Shown: piece after piece, positions 11,671 through 22,593 of the stretch
Layout of the letters: each line of letters begins with the position of its first letter
Numbering within the stretch: position 1 is the stretch's first letter
Origin: Palaemon carinicauda
Taxonomy: Eukaryota > Arthropoda > Malacostraca > Decapoda > Palaemonidae
DNA length: 64,000 nucleotides
Assembly: GCF_036898095.1 (NCBI RefSeq)
Contig: NC_090767.1
Coordinates: 26,640,857-26,704,856, forward strand
Direction of reading: 5' to 3'
The notes under the pieces: generated by a model
Seen by the model: only the letters and a program-made list of their open reading frames with translations
Databases searched by the model: none
What the model was told of the DNA's origin: nothing
Program-made: the position numbers and the translations under genes

Positions 11671-12870
11671 AACCAGAAACAGATTCTCCCTCCTAGCAGA
11701 GGAAGGGGAAGATGAGACTGTGCTAGTCAGACACTCCATGGTAAGGGACCAAGGGGACCACTTTGGCCTCAAAAAGAAGAAAGGTCAGGTCCTATCCGGA
11801 TGCCAACGCACAGAAAATAAAAATAGTTAGCATAACTATAATGGAGCACAACAAGACGACTATCATTGTTCAGGAAACTAGAAACAATCTGTTAATATTT
11901 TTATTATTACTATTGCTAGCCAAGCAATTGTTGGAAAAGCAGGATGCTATAGGGAAAAATAGCCCGGTGAGGAAAGGAAATAAATTAATTACAAGAGAAG
12001 TAATGAACAATTAAAATATTTGAAGAACAGTAACAACATTAAAATAAATCTTTCATATATAAACTATAAAAACTTCAGAAAAAAAGGAGGAAGAGAAGTA
12101 AGATAGAATAGTAAGCCCAAGTGTAACCTCAAGTAAGGGAACTCTCAAGTAAGAGAACTCTACCCCAAGACAGTGGAAGACCATGGTACAGAGCCTATGA
12201 CACTATCAATACTGGAGGGCAATGGTTTTGAAGTGTCCTTCTAGAAGAGCGGCCCTGTCTCTTCAACCCTTACCAAGAGGAAAGTAGCCACTGAATAATT
12301 ACAGTGGAGTAGTTAACCCCTTGAGCAAAGAGGAAATGTTTTAGTAATCTCAGTGTTGTCAGGTGTATAAGGACAGGAGCATGTGGAAAGAATAAGCCAG
12401 ACTACTCAGTGTATGTGTAAGCAAAGGAAAAATGAGCCGTAATCAGCAAAAGGGATCCAATGTAGTACTGTGTGGCCAGTCAAAGGATTCCATAAATAGA
12501 GGTAGCATCTCAACGGGTGGCTGATGCCCTGGCCAACCTAAGAAAGGATACTGCTGGCCCAACAGAACCTTTGGTTAAACAGCTAGAAAAGGCTAGGAGC
12601 GAGACCAATACAATTCTCATAAGAATTCTCCTGAGTTTCAATGTCAGCCACTTCACCCTCAGTAAGGCCATAGGGATAAATGAAAGGCTAAAGTCCATAT
12701 GTCAGCAAAAGAAAATTATATTTATAGATCCTTGGAGCATTTTCTATGGCAAGATAAAGTTGTACTACACTTCAAGTAGAGAAGGAAAGAGGGTATGTGG
12801 AAACCAACTTAATCTCAACCTGTATACAGGCAATTACTTAAGGAGCACAGTAGACAAAGGACAAACTTGA
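11671..12870 (+). pseudogene. CR1-type LINE ORF1 relic with SGNH-esterase-like domain
   Basis: Two blocks are visible. 11680-11900 reads FSLLAEEGEDETVLV, then MVRDQGDHFGLKKKK: the block-I region of the SGNH/GDSL esterase found in CR1-type ORF1 proteins, but with RHS where GDS is expected. 12508-12870 reads VADALANLRKDT, SETNTILIRI, KAIGINERLKSICQQKK and FIDPWSIFYGK, matching the later part of the same domain. The 600 bp between is too decayed to follow. The left edge of the 20-kb duplication (12334) falls between the blocks, so only the second block is duplicated. Confidence 0.65.
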
Positions 12871-12947
12871 CCCGTAAGGAACACAGTAGACAAAGGACAA
12901 ACTTGACCCGTAAGGAACACAGTAGACAAAGGACAAACTTGACCCGT
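12839..12947 (+). repeat. 36-bp tandem repeat, 3 copies
   Basis: Three units of AGGAACACAGTAGACAAAGG plus ACAAACTTGACCCGTA. The first differs at one base (AGGAGCAC). Confidence 0.95.
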
Positions 12948-13109
12948 AGAAAATCCTCCGTATATAAACATAAGCTAAAGAAATGTGGCAGACAATTTAG
13001 ATATTAGAAGTAAAACTAACACCAGTGAATCATGGAAACTAATAAAACCACAGAGGATGAGAGAAAAAGATAGAAAATTCCCTAAGAGTGGCACTATTCA
13101 ATCCTCAGT

Positions 13110-13662
13110 CAGTTAAAACCAAAATGGAAAACCTTACAGCGATGATAGCTAGTGAGGAACTAGACGTCATGGGTATTACCGAGACCTGATTTCAAGCAAA
13201 ACAAAGGATTTTATCGGAGAATGCGAAATCTCAGGTTATAGGCTTTTCAAGGAGGATTGCCTTACCCAATGGAATTTAAATTAGAAACTGGATATGAAGT
13301 GACGGGTGCAAATAATACCACAGAAAAAAACATGTTCGTACTAGTAATATGCAGACCACCACATCAAACATAAAAAAAAAGCTGTATAGACAACTAAAGG
13401 GAGACTTCAATGCAGCAGTAAACTGGGACACTATGAATTCTACATCATACACAAGAGGGATACAGGCCACTAGAATTTGTCAGCAATGAATTCCTCCCTC
13501 AGTGGGTCAATAAACCAGGGGATACAACATACATACTAGATTTTGTGGTAATAACAGAAAAAAAACTAATATCCAATGTTTCCGTAGGCAAAAATAATGA
13601 CAAAAGTGACCAATGGAATGGTTAGATTTCAGAAAAAATATTCATCTATAAGAAAATAAAAT
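13110..13662 (+). pseudogene. LINE endonuclease domain relic
   Basis: Reads, with frameshifts, MENLTAMIASEELDVMGITE (the Glu of the endonuclease site), GDFNAAVNWD and GDTTYILDFVV, as in CR1-type apurinic endonucleases. Stops are frequent. It lies downstream of the ORF1 relic in the same orientation, so both probably belong to one element. Confidence 0.7.
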
Positions 13663-14662
13663 TACAAGGAAACTAAAGACAAAATAGCTGGATGCAACTG
13701 AAGGACAAGGAAACTAGACTAAAGACAAAGTAGCTGGATGCAACTGAAGGACAAGGAAACTAGACTAAAGACAAGGTAGCTGGATGCAACTGAAGGACAA
13801 GGAAATTAGACTAAATACAAGGTAGCTGGATGCAACTGAAGGACAAGGAAACTAGACTAAAGACAAAGTAGCTGGATGCAACTGAAGGACAAGAAAACTA
13901 GACTAAAGACAAAGTAGCTGGATGCAACTGAAGGACAAGGAAACTAGACTAAAGACAAAGTAGCTGGATGCAACTGAAGGACAAGGAAACTAGACTAAAG
14001 ACAAAGTAGCTGGATGCAACTGAAGGACAAGGAAACTAGACTAAAGACAAAGTAGCTGGATGCAACTGAAGGACAAGGAAACTAAAGACAAAGTAGCTGG
14101 GTGCAACTGAAGGACAAGGAAACTAGACTAAAGACAAAGTAGCTGGATGCAACTGAAGGACAAGGAAACTAGACTAAAGACAAGGTAGCTGGATGCAACT
14201 GAAGGACAAGAAAACTAGACTAAAGACAAAGTAGCTGGATGCAACTGAAGGACAAGAAAACTAGACTAAAGACAAAGTAACTGGATGCAACTGAAGGACA
14301 AGAAAACTAGACTAAAGACAAAGTAGCTGGATGCAACTGAAGGACAAGGAAACTAGACTAAAGACAAAGTAGCTGGATGCAACTGAAGGACAAGGAAACT
14401 AGACTAAAGACAAAGTAGCTGGATGCAACTGAAGGACAAGAAAACTAGACTAAAGACAAAGTAGCTGGATGCAACTGAAGGACAAGAAAACTAGACTAAA
14501 GACAAAGTAGCTGGATGCAGCTGAAGGACAAGGAAACTAAAGACAAAGTAGCTGGATGCAACTGAAGGACAAGGAAACTAGACTAAAGACAAAGTAGCTG
14601 GATGCAACTGAAGGACAAGAAAACTAGACTAAAGACAAAGTAGCTGGATGCAACTGAAGGAA
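13663..14662 (+). repeat. 46-bp minisatellite, about 22 copies
   Basis: The unit is GACTAAAGACAAAGTAGCTG plus GATGCAACTGAAGGACAAGG plus AAACTA. Most copies are 46 bp; a few lack one GACTA (41 bp). Point variants (AAGGTAGC, AAGTAACTGG, GGGTGC) are scattered. The array starts at the end of the endonuclease relic and ends where the LINE sequence resumes, so it expanded inside the element. Confidence 0.95.
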
Positions 14663-15270
14663 AAACCAAGAATTTAGAATACGATGAAAAAGCAACATAG
14701 ATATGCAATGGGACTCCTTTGTAGAAAATAGGGCTAAGTGTATACCACATAGAAAAATTTTAATAAATGGAACTCCACAGCCCAAATGGTTCAACAGAGA
14801 AATAGCCAATGCAACAAGAGACAGGAAACATAAATCAATGGGTCCACAGCCCTCAATTTGAGCAATAGCCGAACACAAAAAGGTAAGCAGAAATGTAAAC
14901 TTGTTAAGAAATGCCAAGATTAATAAAGAAAAAAGGAATTGTTTGCATATATAAACAGTAGAAAACCAATTAAAAATAAAATTAGCTCATTAAGAGATTC
15001 AGAGAATAATCTTTTAAATGATTTGTAAAAAGCTGAACCTACGAATGCATGTTTCACTAGCGTACTCACTAGGGAAGAATCAATGACCCTCCCTGAAAGA
15101 GCTATCAAATATGATGGGCCACAACCACTAAAGAGAATCACTTTTATGATAGATGCTAAAAAGGAAATAAAGGGATTTGGTAAGTCTAAGGCACCATGTC
15201 CAGATGACATTCATCCAAGAGAGATTATAGAACTAGAGGAAGAGATAACCCTACACTTTTAAAAAATGTT
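14663..15270 (+). pseudogene. LINE linker and start of reverse transcriptase, relic
   Basis: Continues the LINE after the array, with frameshifts: PKWFNREIANATRDRK, TREESMTLPERAI and KAPCPDDIHPREI, the last being the block just before the RT fingers in CR1-type elements. Numerous stops. Confidence 0.65.
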
Positions 15271-15339
15271 CCAAAAGAGCCAGTGTAAGAAAGGCACCAG
15301 AAAAAATACAAATTGTCGCCACTGAAAACAGAAACCTTC

Positions 15340-15629
15340 TTTCTAAATGGAGCTTGTCCTCTAAAAGGAAATCTTCAGTTGACGAGGGTCCCCAGCCGAA
15401 GAATAGACCAAAACGACCTAAAGTGCCCTCTCGGCCTAAGCAACAGCAACAGCTTCCCATGGCCACGGTGTCCCAGACGATGGCACAATCACCCACCACT
15501 TTCCAACTGGTGCCCCAAACACTGGTGACTCAGTCACCAGTGTTCACCCCAGTGTTTAAAAGGCAACCTAGGAAGCTACCTTCGAAGGAACTTCCATCAG
15601 GACGACATGGCTACCTCACCCAAAAATAG
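15340..15629 (+). pseudogene. Fragment of a DIRS-type gag C-terminus
   Basis: In frame to a TAG at 15627-15629 it reads KWSLSSKRKSSV, NRPKRPKV, then a Gln/Pro/Thr-rich tail. This resembles the gag of element B at about 57570-57700 (RWGLSSKRKLDP, NPKKKQKF, then a Pro/Ser/Gln-rich tail). It is spliced into the LINE relic, most simply as an insertion of a truncated DIRS copy. Confidence 0.55.
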
Positions 15630-15668
15630 ATTTTCGCTTCGCTCAAAATCCGTTTAAAAAACATCAAG

Positions 15669-15770
15669 ATGGAGTTTGGAATAGAAAAGTCTGCCCAAGT
15701 TAAAGTAAGAGTAACAAACACGGAATGGATCAAGCTGCCAGATACAATCCCCATCATTTATAAAGGGTCT
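15669..15770 (+). pseudogene. Possible LINE reverse-transcriptase scrap
   Basis: Reads MEFGIEKSAQVKV, then WIKLPDTIPIIYKG. This resembles a block downstream of the catalytic YADD in some invertebrate non-LTR elements (FGIDKCA-type). It is short and unsupported by flanking sequence. Confidence 0.35.
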
Positions 15771-16294
15771 TCCTCAGGTGGGAGCAAGTCTCTGTAGTCT
15801 GACAGGTGTCTGTTTGGCACAATAAATTATAAGAAGACTCGACAAGGTTAGAACAAAAAGGTGTTGTACTGCAGAATTGTTCTAACTTGCAAATAAATGT
15901 CACAAGGAAATTCTTAGCCAAATAAGGGACTCATTCATTCCATTCACACATCCAGTTATGTTGAAAGTAATCAATAACATGATAAAAAGTTACACACTTT
16001 CTAGAAGTTATATTGCAGCAATGACCAAGTTGTAGAATAATTTTCGTAATCACGTAGCTGAATCGGAGGAACTTCAATAGTTCAAATTAGCAGCGAATGT
16101 TTTCATGTTAAACAGGCTGACATAAGTCTCTTTTTTTATTGTCTAGTGTATATATGAAAGATCTATTTCAAGGTTGTTATTGTAAAGATTTTTTTCAAAT
16201 TGTTCATTAATTCTCATAGTTTATTTCCTTTCCTCTCTGGGCTATTTTCCCTGACTCTAAAATGGAGACCCCAAGGCCCTGATAAAGTTCATGG
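15771..16294. other. Spacer with a LINE-tail-like scrap
   Basis: 16215-16255 (TAGTTTATTTCCTTTCC, GGGCTATTTTCCCTG) resembles the LINE 3' end seen at 20612 and 22437. Nothing else was recognised. Confidence 0.4.
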
Positions 16295-16720
16295 TTACTG
16301 GCTTAAAAACTTCAAAGCTTTACATACAAGAATGACAAAACAACTCCAACACAACTCGAAATCACCAAGCACCTGAATGGATGACCACACGAAGGACTTG
16401 TCTAATTTAAAAAGACAAAAACAAAGGTAACATAGAAAGCAACTATAGCCCAATGACCTACCTACCAATAATGTGGAAGCTGCTAACAAGCATCGTCAGC
16501 GAAAGGCTGAAGATCTACTAGGAGGGAACAAACACCCTCCCCCAGCCAGCAAAAAGGATGCAGAGGGAAATGCAGAAGTGTAAAAGACCAGCTGCTGATA
16601 GACAAAATAGTAATGAAGAATAGCGAGAGAAGGAAGAGCAACCTGAGCCGAGTTTGGCATGGATAGACTGCAAGAAAGCATTCGACATGATACCACATTC
16701 ATGACTGATAGAATGCTTTA
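16295..16720 (+). pseudogene. Reverse transcriptase relic of a second LINE type
   Basis: With frameshifts: LKNFKALHTRM, then KDKNKGNIESNYSPMTYLP, MWKLLTSIVSERL, then LAWIDCKKAFDMIPHS. The last is the motif-A region (first catalytic Asp in WIDxKKAFD), which points to the R2/NeSL-like group and not the CR1-like piece upstream. The right half lies in the left arm of the fold-back repeat. Confidence 0.65.
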
Positions 16721-17250
16721 AGATACATACATACATACATATACCAAGGCACTTCCCCCAATTTTGGGGGGTAGCCGACATCAACAAATGAAACAAAACA
16801 AAAAGGGGACCTCTACTCTCTACGTTCCTCCCAGACTGACAAGGGACTCAGCCAAGTTCAGCTGGTACTGCTAGGGTGCCACAGCCCACCCTCCCCCGTT
16901 AAGCTTCATCTTTGGTGGATAACGGGGGAGGGTGGGCTGTGGCACCCTAGCAGTACCAGCTGAACTTGGTTGAGTCCCTTGTCAGTCTGGGAGGAACGTA
17001 TAGAGTAGAGGTCCCCTTTTTGTTTTGTTTCATTTGTTGATGTCGGCTACCCCCAAAAATTGGGGGAAGTGTCTTGGTATATGTATGTATGTATGTATCT
17101 TAAAGAATTTTATCAGTCATGAATGTTGTATCATGTCGAATGCTTTCTTGCAGTCTATCCATGCCAAACTTGGCTCAGGTTGCTCTTCCTTCTCTTGCTA
17201 TTCTTCATTACTATTTTGTCTATCAGCAGCTGGTCTTTTACACTCCTGTA
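16571..17250. repeat. Fold-back inverted repeat, 331-bp arms, 18-bp loop
   Basis: Left arm 16571-16901 and right arm 16920-17250 are reverse complements with only scattered mismatches and no net indel. Each arm holds about 150 bp of LINE RT sequence (outer), an ATAC microsatellite, and one copy of a SINE-like repeat (inner, about 16731-16901 and 16920-17091) containing GTAGCCGACATCAACAAATG and GGTGCCACAGCCCACCCTCC. Confidence 0.95.
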
Positions 17251-17790
17251 GCCATGCCAATGATTCGTTTGAAGTGTGAAGGGTGGCACCATCCTGCTGG
17301 AACCACTGGAGGACCCTGACGACTCCTCTCCGTCGACCAAGTGCTGTCCAGAACTTGCCAAGCACCTGGACAAATCACTCGGTGTTGATTGTCACAGACC
17401 GCTCGTTGTCGTCCTCGAACCAGAGTGGGCCAATGATGCTATGTTTGGAGATGGCGACCCAGGCAGTGCACTTCGAGTGTAATGGCCTTTGCAGACAGTG
17501 CTCAGGGGGTGTGCTACCCCTGAAGATATTGTTCTTCGAGTTCACGTGACCTGACAACAGAAAATGTGCCTCGTCCGAAAACCAGACATTGTCAAGGAAG
17601 TCTGGCACAGCGTCAACCTTGTCGCAAAACCACACGATCACTCGCTTCCTCATGTCGTCATGTGTAAGCTTGTGTTTAATCTGTGTCCTGTAAGGATACA
17701 GGTGGAGATCTGCGTTCAAAATTCTCCGCACGGACTCCCGATTGATTCAAAGCTCCTCACTTCGCCGTCGCACAGACTTGCTTGGACAGG
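17251..17790 (-). pseudogene. Transposase relic (Tc1/mariner superfamily), catalytic part, minus strand
   Basis: Minus-strand reading from 17790: SVRRRSEEL, stop, INRESVRRILNADLHLYPY, IKHKLTHDDMRKR, VWFSDEAHFLLSG (first catalytic Asp in SDEAHF), STPPEHCLQRP, WVAISKHSIIGP, then TGA, FVQVLGKFW, WFQQDGATLHTSNESLAWL (second Asp in QQDGAT). It is the arthropod transposase type with a helix-turn-helix N-terminus (DUF4817-like). It stops at the fold-back arm before the third acidic residue. The C-terminus lies next door on the opposite strand. Confidence 0.85.
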
Positions 17791-17965
17791 GTATATGGAA
17801 ACAACCCCCAGACTATCCCTGACCTGAAGGCAGCAATCACAGCAGCAATAAGAGTGATCCCAAGGGAGGAATGCGGGGAGTCATCAAGAACTTTGCCCGC
17901 CGAATCCAAATGTGCCTTCAGCGCCGGGGAGCTCATTTGGAGTACATTTTGGAGAGCCAATGAAA
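17782..17965 (+). pseudogene. C-terminus of the same transposase type, plus strand
   Basis: Reads VYGNNPQTIPDLKAAITAAI, then after a frameshift CGRVIKNFARRIQMCLQRRG and HLEYILER, the usual C-terminal block of this family. It meets the catalytic part head to head at about 17782-17790. CACCCTGTAATAGG near 18116 could be a remnant of the element end (inference). Confidence 0.8.
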
Positions 17966-18821
17966 CAAAGAGTTTTTGTTGTACAGACTTGAAACTTTGG
18001 AGATGTCTGCTACACAGGCTTGACCTAATGTAGCTAAAGTTTTGTGTTGATCTAAACAAAATTTTGGAAGTTATTAGTTTTTTGGTGATGACCGTTTTTT
18101 TTTTTCTTTTTTTTTCACCCTGTAATAGGTTTTTGCTTATTGCTCTCATGAAAGGAAGAAGCAGGAGGAGACCGATCTCTCTTGGTTTTCTTACAACAAG
18201 CACCATATTCTCCCACAAGGAGGGGAGCTACTCCCTGCAAAAATTACGAGGTGAAGAAAAAGAGCACTGCTTACCATGGTAACTCAGACACAAAGGATGG
18301 GGACCCACCTTGCCCTGGCTCATAAAGGACACCCTTCAAGACCGAGAGACGTACGCATGATACCTTGACCACTACTCATAATTCACAAGCAAACAAGGAA
18401 AGGAAAGGAAAGGCACAAAGGTTAGGCACAACAACACAGCGTGGAGAGTGATCGCAGTATATGTCTATTCAGTGTCTCAACCAGGCGAAGAGTGCCTCTC
18501 TGAGACAGGTGAACTGCCCCACGCTGATAACCATACTATGTTACCAGCGTCCCGATAATTCTTTCTTTCTGATTGTAGCAAAATGATTTAGGAGTAAGCC
18601 CCTTATAATTAACAAGGGTTTGTATCTAAGTAGGAACAATGACTATCTCCCAGCATATATATTCAGTCCAAAGGAAAAAGCAAAAGATTTAAATAGCTAG
18701 ATTAAGAGACAGCAGAGTAGCACATGTGCACTGAGCTGTGGCCAAACTCCAAATGAGGGTTCATCTACCTGGTGAGTGGGAGGGACTTACCCTCCACCCA
18801 CCAGCAACTACAAGCACCTTG
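17966..18821. other. Spacer, nothing recognised
   Basis: Contains a T-rich run near 18098-18116 and (GGAAA)n near 18396-18412. No coding or repeat family was recognised beyond the possible transposon end. Confidence 0.45.
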
Positions 18822-19132
18822 TTAACCCTTTTACCCCCAAAGGACGTACTGGTACGTTTCACAAAACTCATCCCTTTACCCCCAATGGACGTACAGGTAT
18901 GTCCTTGCAAAAAAATGCTATTTAAAATTTTTTTTTGCATATTTTTGATAATTTTTTGAGAAACTTCAGGTATTTTCCAAGAGAATGAGACCAACCTGAC
19001 CTCTCTATGACAAAAATTAAGGCTGTTAGAGCAATTTAAAAAATATATACTGCAAAATGTGCTGGGAAAAAAAATAACCCATGGGGGTAAAGGGTTGGAA
19101 ATTTCCAAATAGCCTGGGGGTAAAAGGGTTAA
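18822..19132. mobile_element. Non-autonomous piggyBac-type MITE (311 bp including both TTAA)
   Basis: Begins TTAACCCTTTTACCCCCA and ends TGGGGGTAAAAGGGTTAA, a perfect 18-bp terminal inverted repeat bounded by TTAA, the piggyBac target. Each end also has a sub-terminal copy (CCCTTTACCCCCAATGGACG inside the left end, CATGGGGGTAAAGGGTT inside the right). The AT-rich core has no coding capacity. Confidence 0.9.
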
Positions 19133-20196
19133 AAGTTGAAATGGCCGTCTCCGAAGAAAGCTCTTCGCGGTTGCACCCATCTAGGGAAGCAGTTGTGATC
19201 GTGCATCTGTTGGCGATCACGCACCCTGATAATAATAGGTAGTAGTATGGCCAGGGCACAAGCCACCCATTGAGATACCACCTCTAGAGAACCCCTATGG
19301 GAGCAACATCTTACCTGTTCATGCTCCCAATAGAGTAATACCAGGTTCGCTGAATTCAATGGTTTGCATTCACGTATGAAACAAAATCAAGCATTCTCAG
19401 ATTATTATAGAAAATAAGACTTTGAAAAATAAATACTTATATCTACTAATTTTACCAATATTTTATCTTTGTTTATACAGGATACTCAGTTTTTTCCCAA
19501 CCTTCTTCACCAAAACAGATCTAGAAATTGACAATAATCAACATTGTCACATGGGCTGGCTCTCAAGGTTATCTACTGTCTCTTAACTACAAAATCTGAA
19601 ATTAAATGTTAGGTATTTCATAGGATGCTTACAATGCATTTTTATATTTACCATCAAATCCTATCACTTCTAGATTCACATTACAAGTATCTTATTGAGT
19701 TTTTGTAAACACACGTCAGGATAACTACCACTAGGTATGCACAATATTGTAAACACACATCATATACTGATCAAATCTTAGTTTAATGAACTTACATAAA
19801 TCCTTCAATTTTTATTTCTACTATCACATTCATACATGGAAACACTACAAAGATAAATTTCCGTGAATTTCTAATTAAGAAAATGGTTGTCTTCAGAAAA
19901 GATATAAAATGAACTAACAGTATCCCGTGACAACAGTGTTCCCTATTCAATATAAGAGGCTGCCAGTGATTTGATCTTTCTGAAAGAGTTGTAAACATTG
20001 TAGAGGCTGCGCAGTTTGTGCAAGTGGCATTTTAGCCTGTGATCTAAGCCCTTTAAAAAAATCTAATAATTTTAATAATACCTTGACATTTTTTAAAAAT
20101 CAAGGTACTTTTTATGATCAACTCTCTACAGAAATGGAGTATTCACCTAGTCTCCTCTATTGCAAGAGTCTTCTTTTAAAATCACTCTAACTACCA
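19133..20196. other. AT-rich spacer, nothing recognised
   Basis: Stops are dense in all frames and no repeat was recognised. Confidence 0.5.
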
Positions 20197-20341
20197 TTGC
20201 ACTTTCCCCTTTTTTGGGAGGCAGCCGACAAAAAAAAAAAAAAAAAAAAAAGATATTTTCTCTCATTGTTCCTTCCTGCCTGACGAAGGACTCGGCCAAG
20301 TTTGGTTGGTACTGATAGGGTGCCACAGACCACCCTCTCCA
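20197..20341 (+). repeat. Solo copy of the SINE-like repeat found in the fold-back arms
   Basis: Contains GCACTTTCCCCTTTTTTGGG, GGCAGCCGACA, a run of 23 A, TCCTTCCTGCCTGACGAAGG, GACTCGGCCAAGTT, and GGGTGCCACAGACCACCCTC, in the same order as 16740-16900. Three positions in one locus argue for a dispersed family. No tRNA-like head was seen, so the class (SINE or MITE) is open. Confidence 0.75.
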
Positions 20342-20611
20342 TGTTTTCATCGTAGATGGTCAAGGAGTTTAAAAATCACCAGCAGTCACCTCCTGAAAGA
20401 AAATGTTAAGTTTTAATTTCTATACCAAGATTGTATTACAATAGGCATTTTAGCCTTTCATTCTTACAGATCAAACTAAACTAATAAAAAATAAAAGGTT
20501 TTATGAAACTCTAAATAAACATAAACATATAGAATAGGAATAAATATAACCATAATCTGAGAAGAAAGCATTCTTAAAAAGTTACCACTGATTTTAAAAA
20601 GCTTTCCTTAC

Positions 20612-20685
20612 TGGGCTATTTTTCCCTGTTGGAGCCCTTGGGCTTATAGCATCTTGCTTTTCCAACTAGGGTTGTAACTTGGCTA

Positions 20686-20717
<32 letters not shown>
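20612..20717 (+). repeat. LINE/SINE 3' end with (AAT)n tail
   Basis: GGGCTATTTTTCCCTGTTGG, GCCCTTGGGCTTATAGCATC, TTTTCCAACTAGGGTTGTAA, then an (AAT)n run. It shares this order with 22437-22590. Short tandem tails directly after a conserved block are typical of non-LTR element 3' ends. Confidence 0.75.
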
Positions 20718-20720
<3 letters not shown>

Positions 20721-21249
20721 ATGGTAAGAACAACTCCAATACTCTAAGATACAAATGCAATGACAATTTCAGTTGAAAATCTATCGCTGCCACCACACTT
20801 CAGGACCAATTTAACTAAATTTCATTTTATCATAATGTTCAGTTTTGGGTATTCTAATTAAATAGTTTCCTTAGCTTTAACCAACAGAAACTGCCAAGTG
20901 ATAGACAAGCCTTTAGCACTGATATCACAGACTAACATAAGGTCTGTCATCCTCCTCTTAGCCAAGATAGAAAAACGGGCAGTAAAATATAGCAGCTTTT
21001 GAGTCTGCTAGGTATTACGATAAGCGGGGAACGCTAGTTAAAAAGACGAGAGAGCAAGGATTTTCCCACTGCTTCCTAGTGCCACAACAATTCAAGGCAA
21101 CATTATATTCACAATTAAAAACATCGACGCCATTTCACTCTTCTTTCTCCCTGTTATCCCTATATCAATGAGTCCGTTGCTGCAACTGACATGGTTTATA
21201 ATTTGATATTGTTTTCCCAATTGCATGCCCTAGCAGTCATCAACCACAG
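20718..21249. other. Spacer, nothing recognised
   Basis: No motif recognised on either strand. Confidence 0.45.
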
Positions 21250-21512
21250 TTATTAACGGTGGGCCTAGCCTTTGAATTAGTAGTCCAACTGCAAGGCAGC
21301 ATTTCTCAAAGTTATTAGCGGTGGGCCTAGCCTTTGAATTAGTAGTCCAACTGCAAGGCAGCATTTCCCAAAGTTATTAGCGGTGGGCCTAGCCTTTGAA
21401 TTAGTAGTCCAACTGCAAGGCAGCATTTCCCAAAGTTATTAGCGGTGGGCCTAGCCTTTGAATTAGTAGTCCAACTGCAAGGCAGCATTTCCCAAAGTTA
21501 TTGGCAGTGGGC
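21250..21512 (+). repeat. 62-bp tandem repeat, about 4.3 copies
   Basis: The unit starts TATTAGCGGTGGGCCTAGCC and ends GGCAGCATTTCCCAAAGT, with exact 62-bp spacing (21251, 21313, 21375 and so on). The last copy is diverged and truncated. Confidence 0.95.
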
Positions 21513-22379
21513 CTAACCTTTTACTATAAAGCAAAATTGCAAGTCAGCAGCTGTCCTATTGGTTGTTTTCCACGACACACAGGCCGTACGATGGTAGTAT
21601 TCTTACACCTCTACCCCAGGGCACATCGACACCATCTATTACTTTGGAAAAAATATATTTTGACCATACAGTACGATCGAGTTACAATCTTGGTGAATGT
21701 CGTCTCATTTTCCTACCATTAAGATGTATTTAAAACTGCTCAACATATTGTTAACAGACCTGTTTTGATTTATGATTTTGGCCCTTATTGCCTGGGCACT
21801 TGGAGCCGTTTAGTATCCGAGGTACAACAGAAAAAAAGCCCACAATTATATAAGTGGTAATAGCTGAGAGGTTGGACAGCAAAGTGGACTACATAATTTT
21901 AATTCTCAATATACATGTAATTATAATGGACTAACATACTTGACAATAACTACATTGCATTGGGCGCTGTCAGTCTGTCAGGAAAAAGCCAGTCTTGAAA
22001 TATGCAAGCTTTAAAAATATATAACAACTGCTGTAAAAAATAAAAAGTTTGATACCCTAATGTATAAGCAACCATAATACCCTAAAGAATGAGCCACAAA
22101 AACTTTGAAAAGTTTGTCACAGTCGAGTTGGAAGTTCTTGACTGTGCATGAACGTTTCCGCAATCTCCCTGAATTTGCCGACTTAATTGTCTGATGAGAA
22201 GTTTCCAGCTTCTTCCATGTCTATCAACATACCCAGGAACTCTTATCTTCCTGCTTGGGCTCGAGATTGGATTTTCCCAATATCAAACCATTGTTCTCTA
22301 GTCTCCACTCGTGCCACGCTATTCGATCTCATTTATCATCCTCTTCTTTTTTTTATTTTTATAGTTTATAAATGAAAAC
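21513..22379. other. Spacer, nothing recognised
   Basis: AT-rich, with no supported coding region. Confidence 0.45.
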
Positions 22380-22546
22380 TCTATTTTATTATTGTGACTG
22401 TTCTTAAACTATTCTATTTTAATTTTTCATTACTTCACTTGTAGTTTATTTCCTTGTTCCCTTTCCTCACAGGGCTATTTTTCCCTGTTGGAGCTCTTGG
22501 GTTTATAGTATACTGCTTTTTCAACAAGGGTTGTAGCTTACCTAAA

Positions 22547-22590
<44 letters not shown>
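22380..22590 (+). repeat. Second LINE/SINE 3' end with a long (AAT)n tail
   Basis: TAGTTTATTTCCTTGTTCCC, AGGGCTATTTTTCCCTGTTG, GAGCTCTTGGGTTTATAG, TTTTTCAACAAGGGTTGTAG, then (AAT)n to about 22590. Same family as 20612-20717 but longer at its 5' side. Confidence 0.75.
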
Positions 22591-22593
<3 letters not shown>

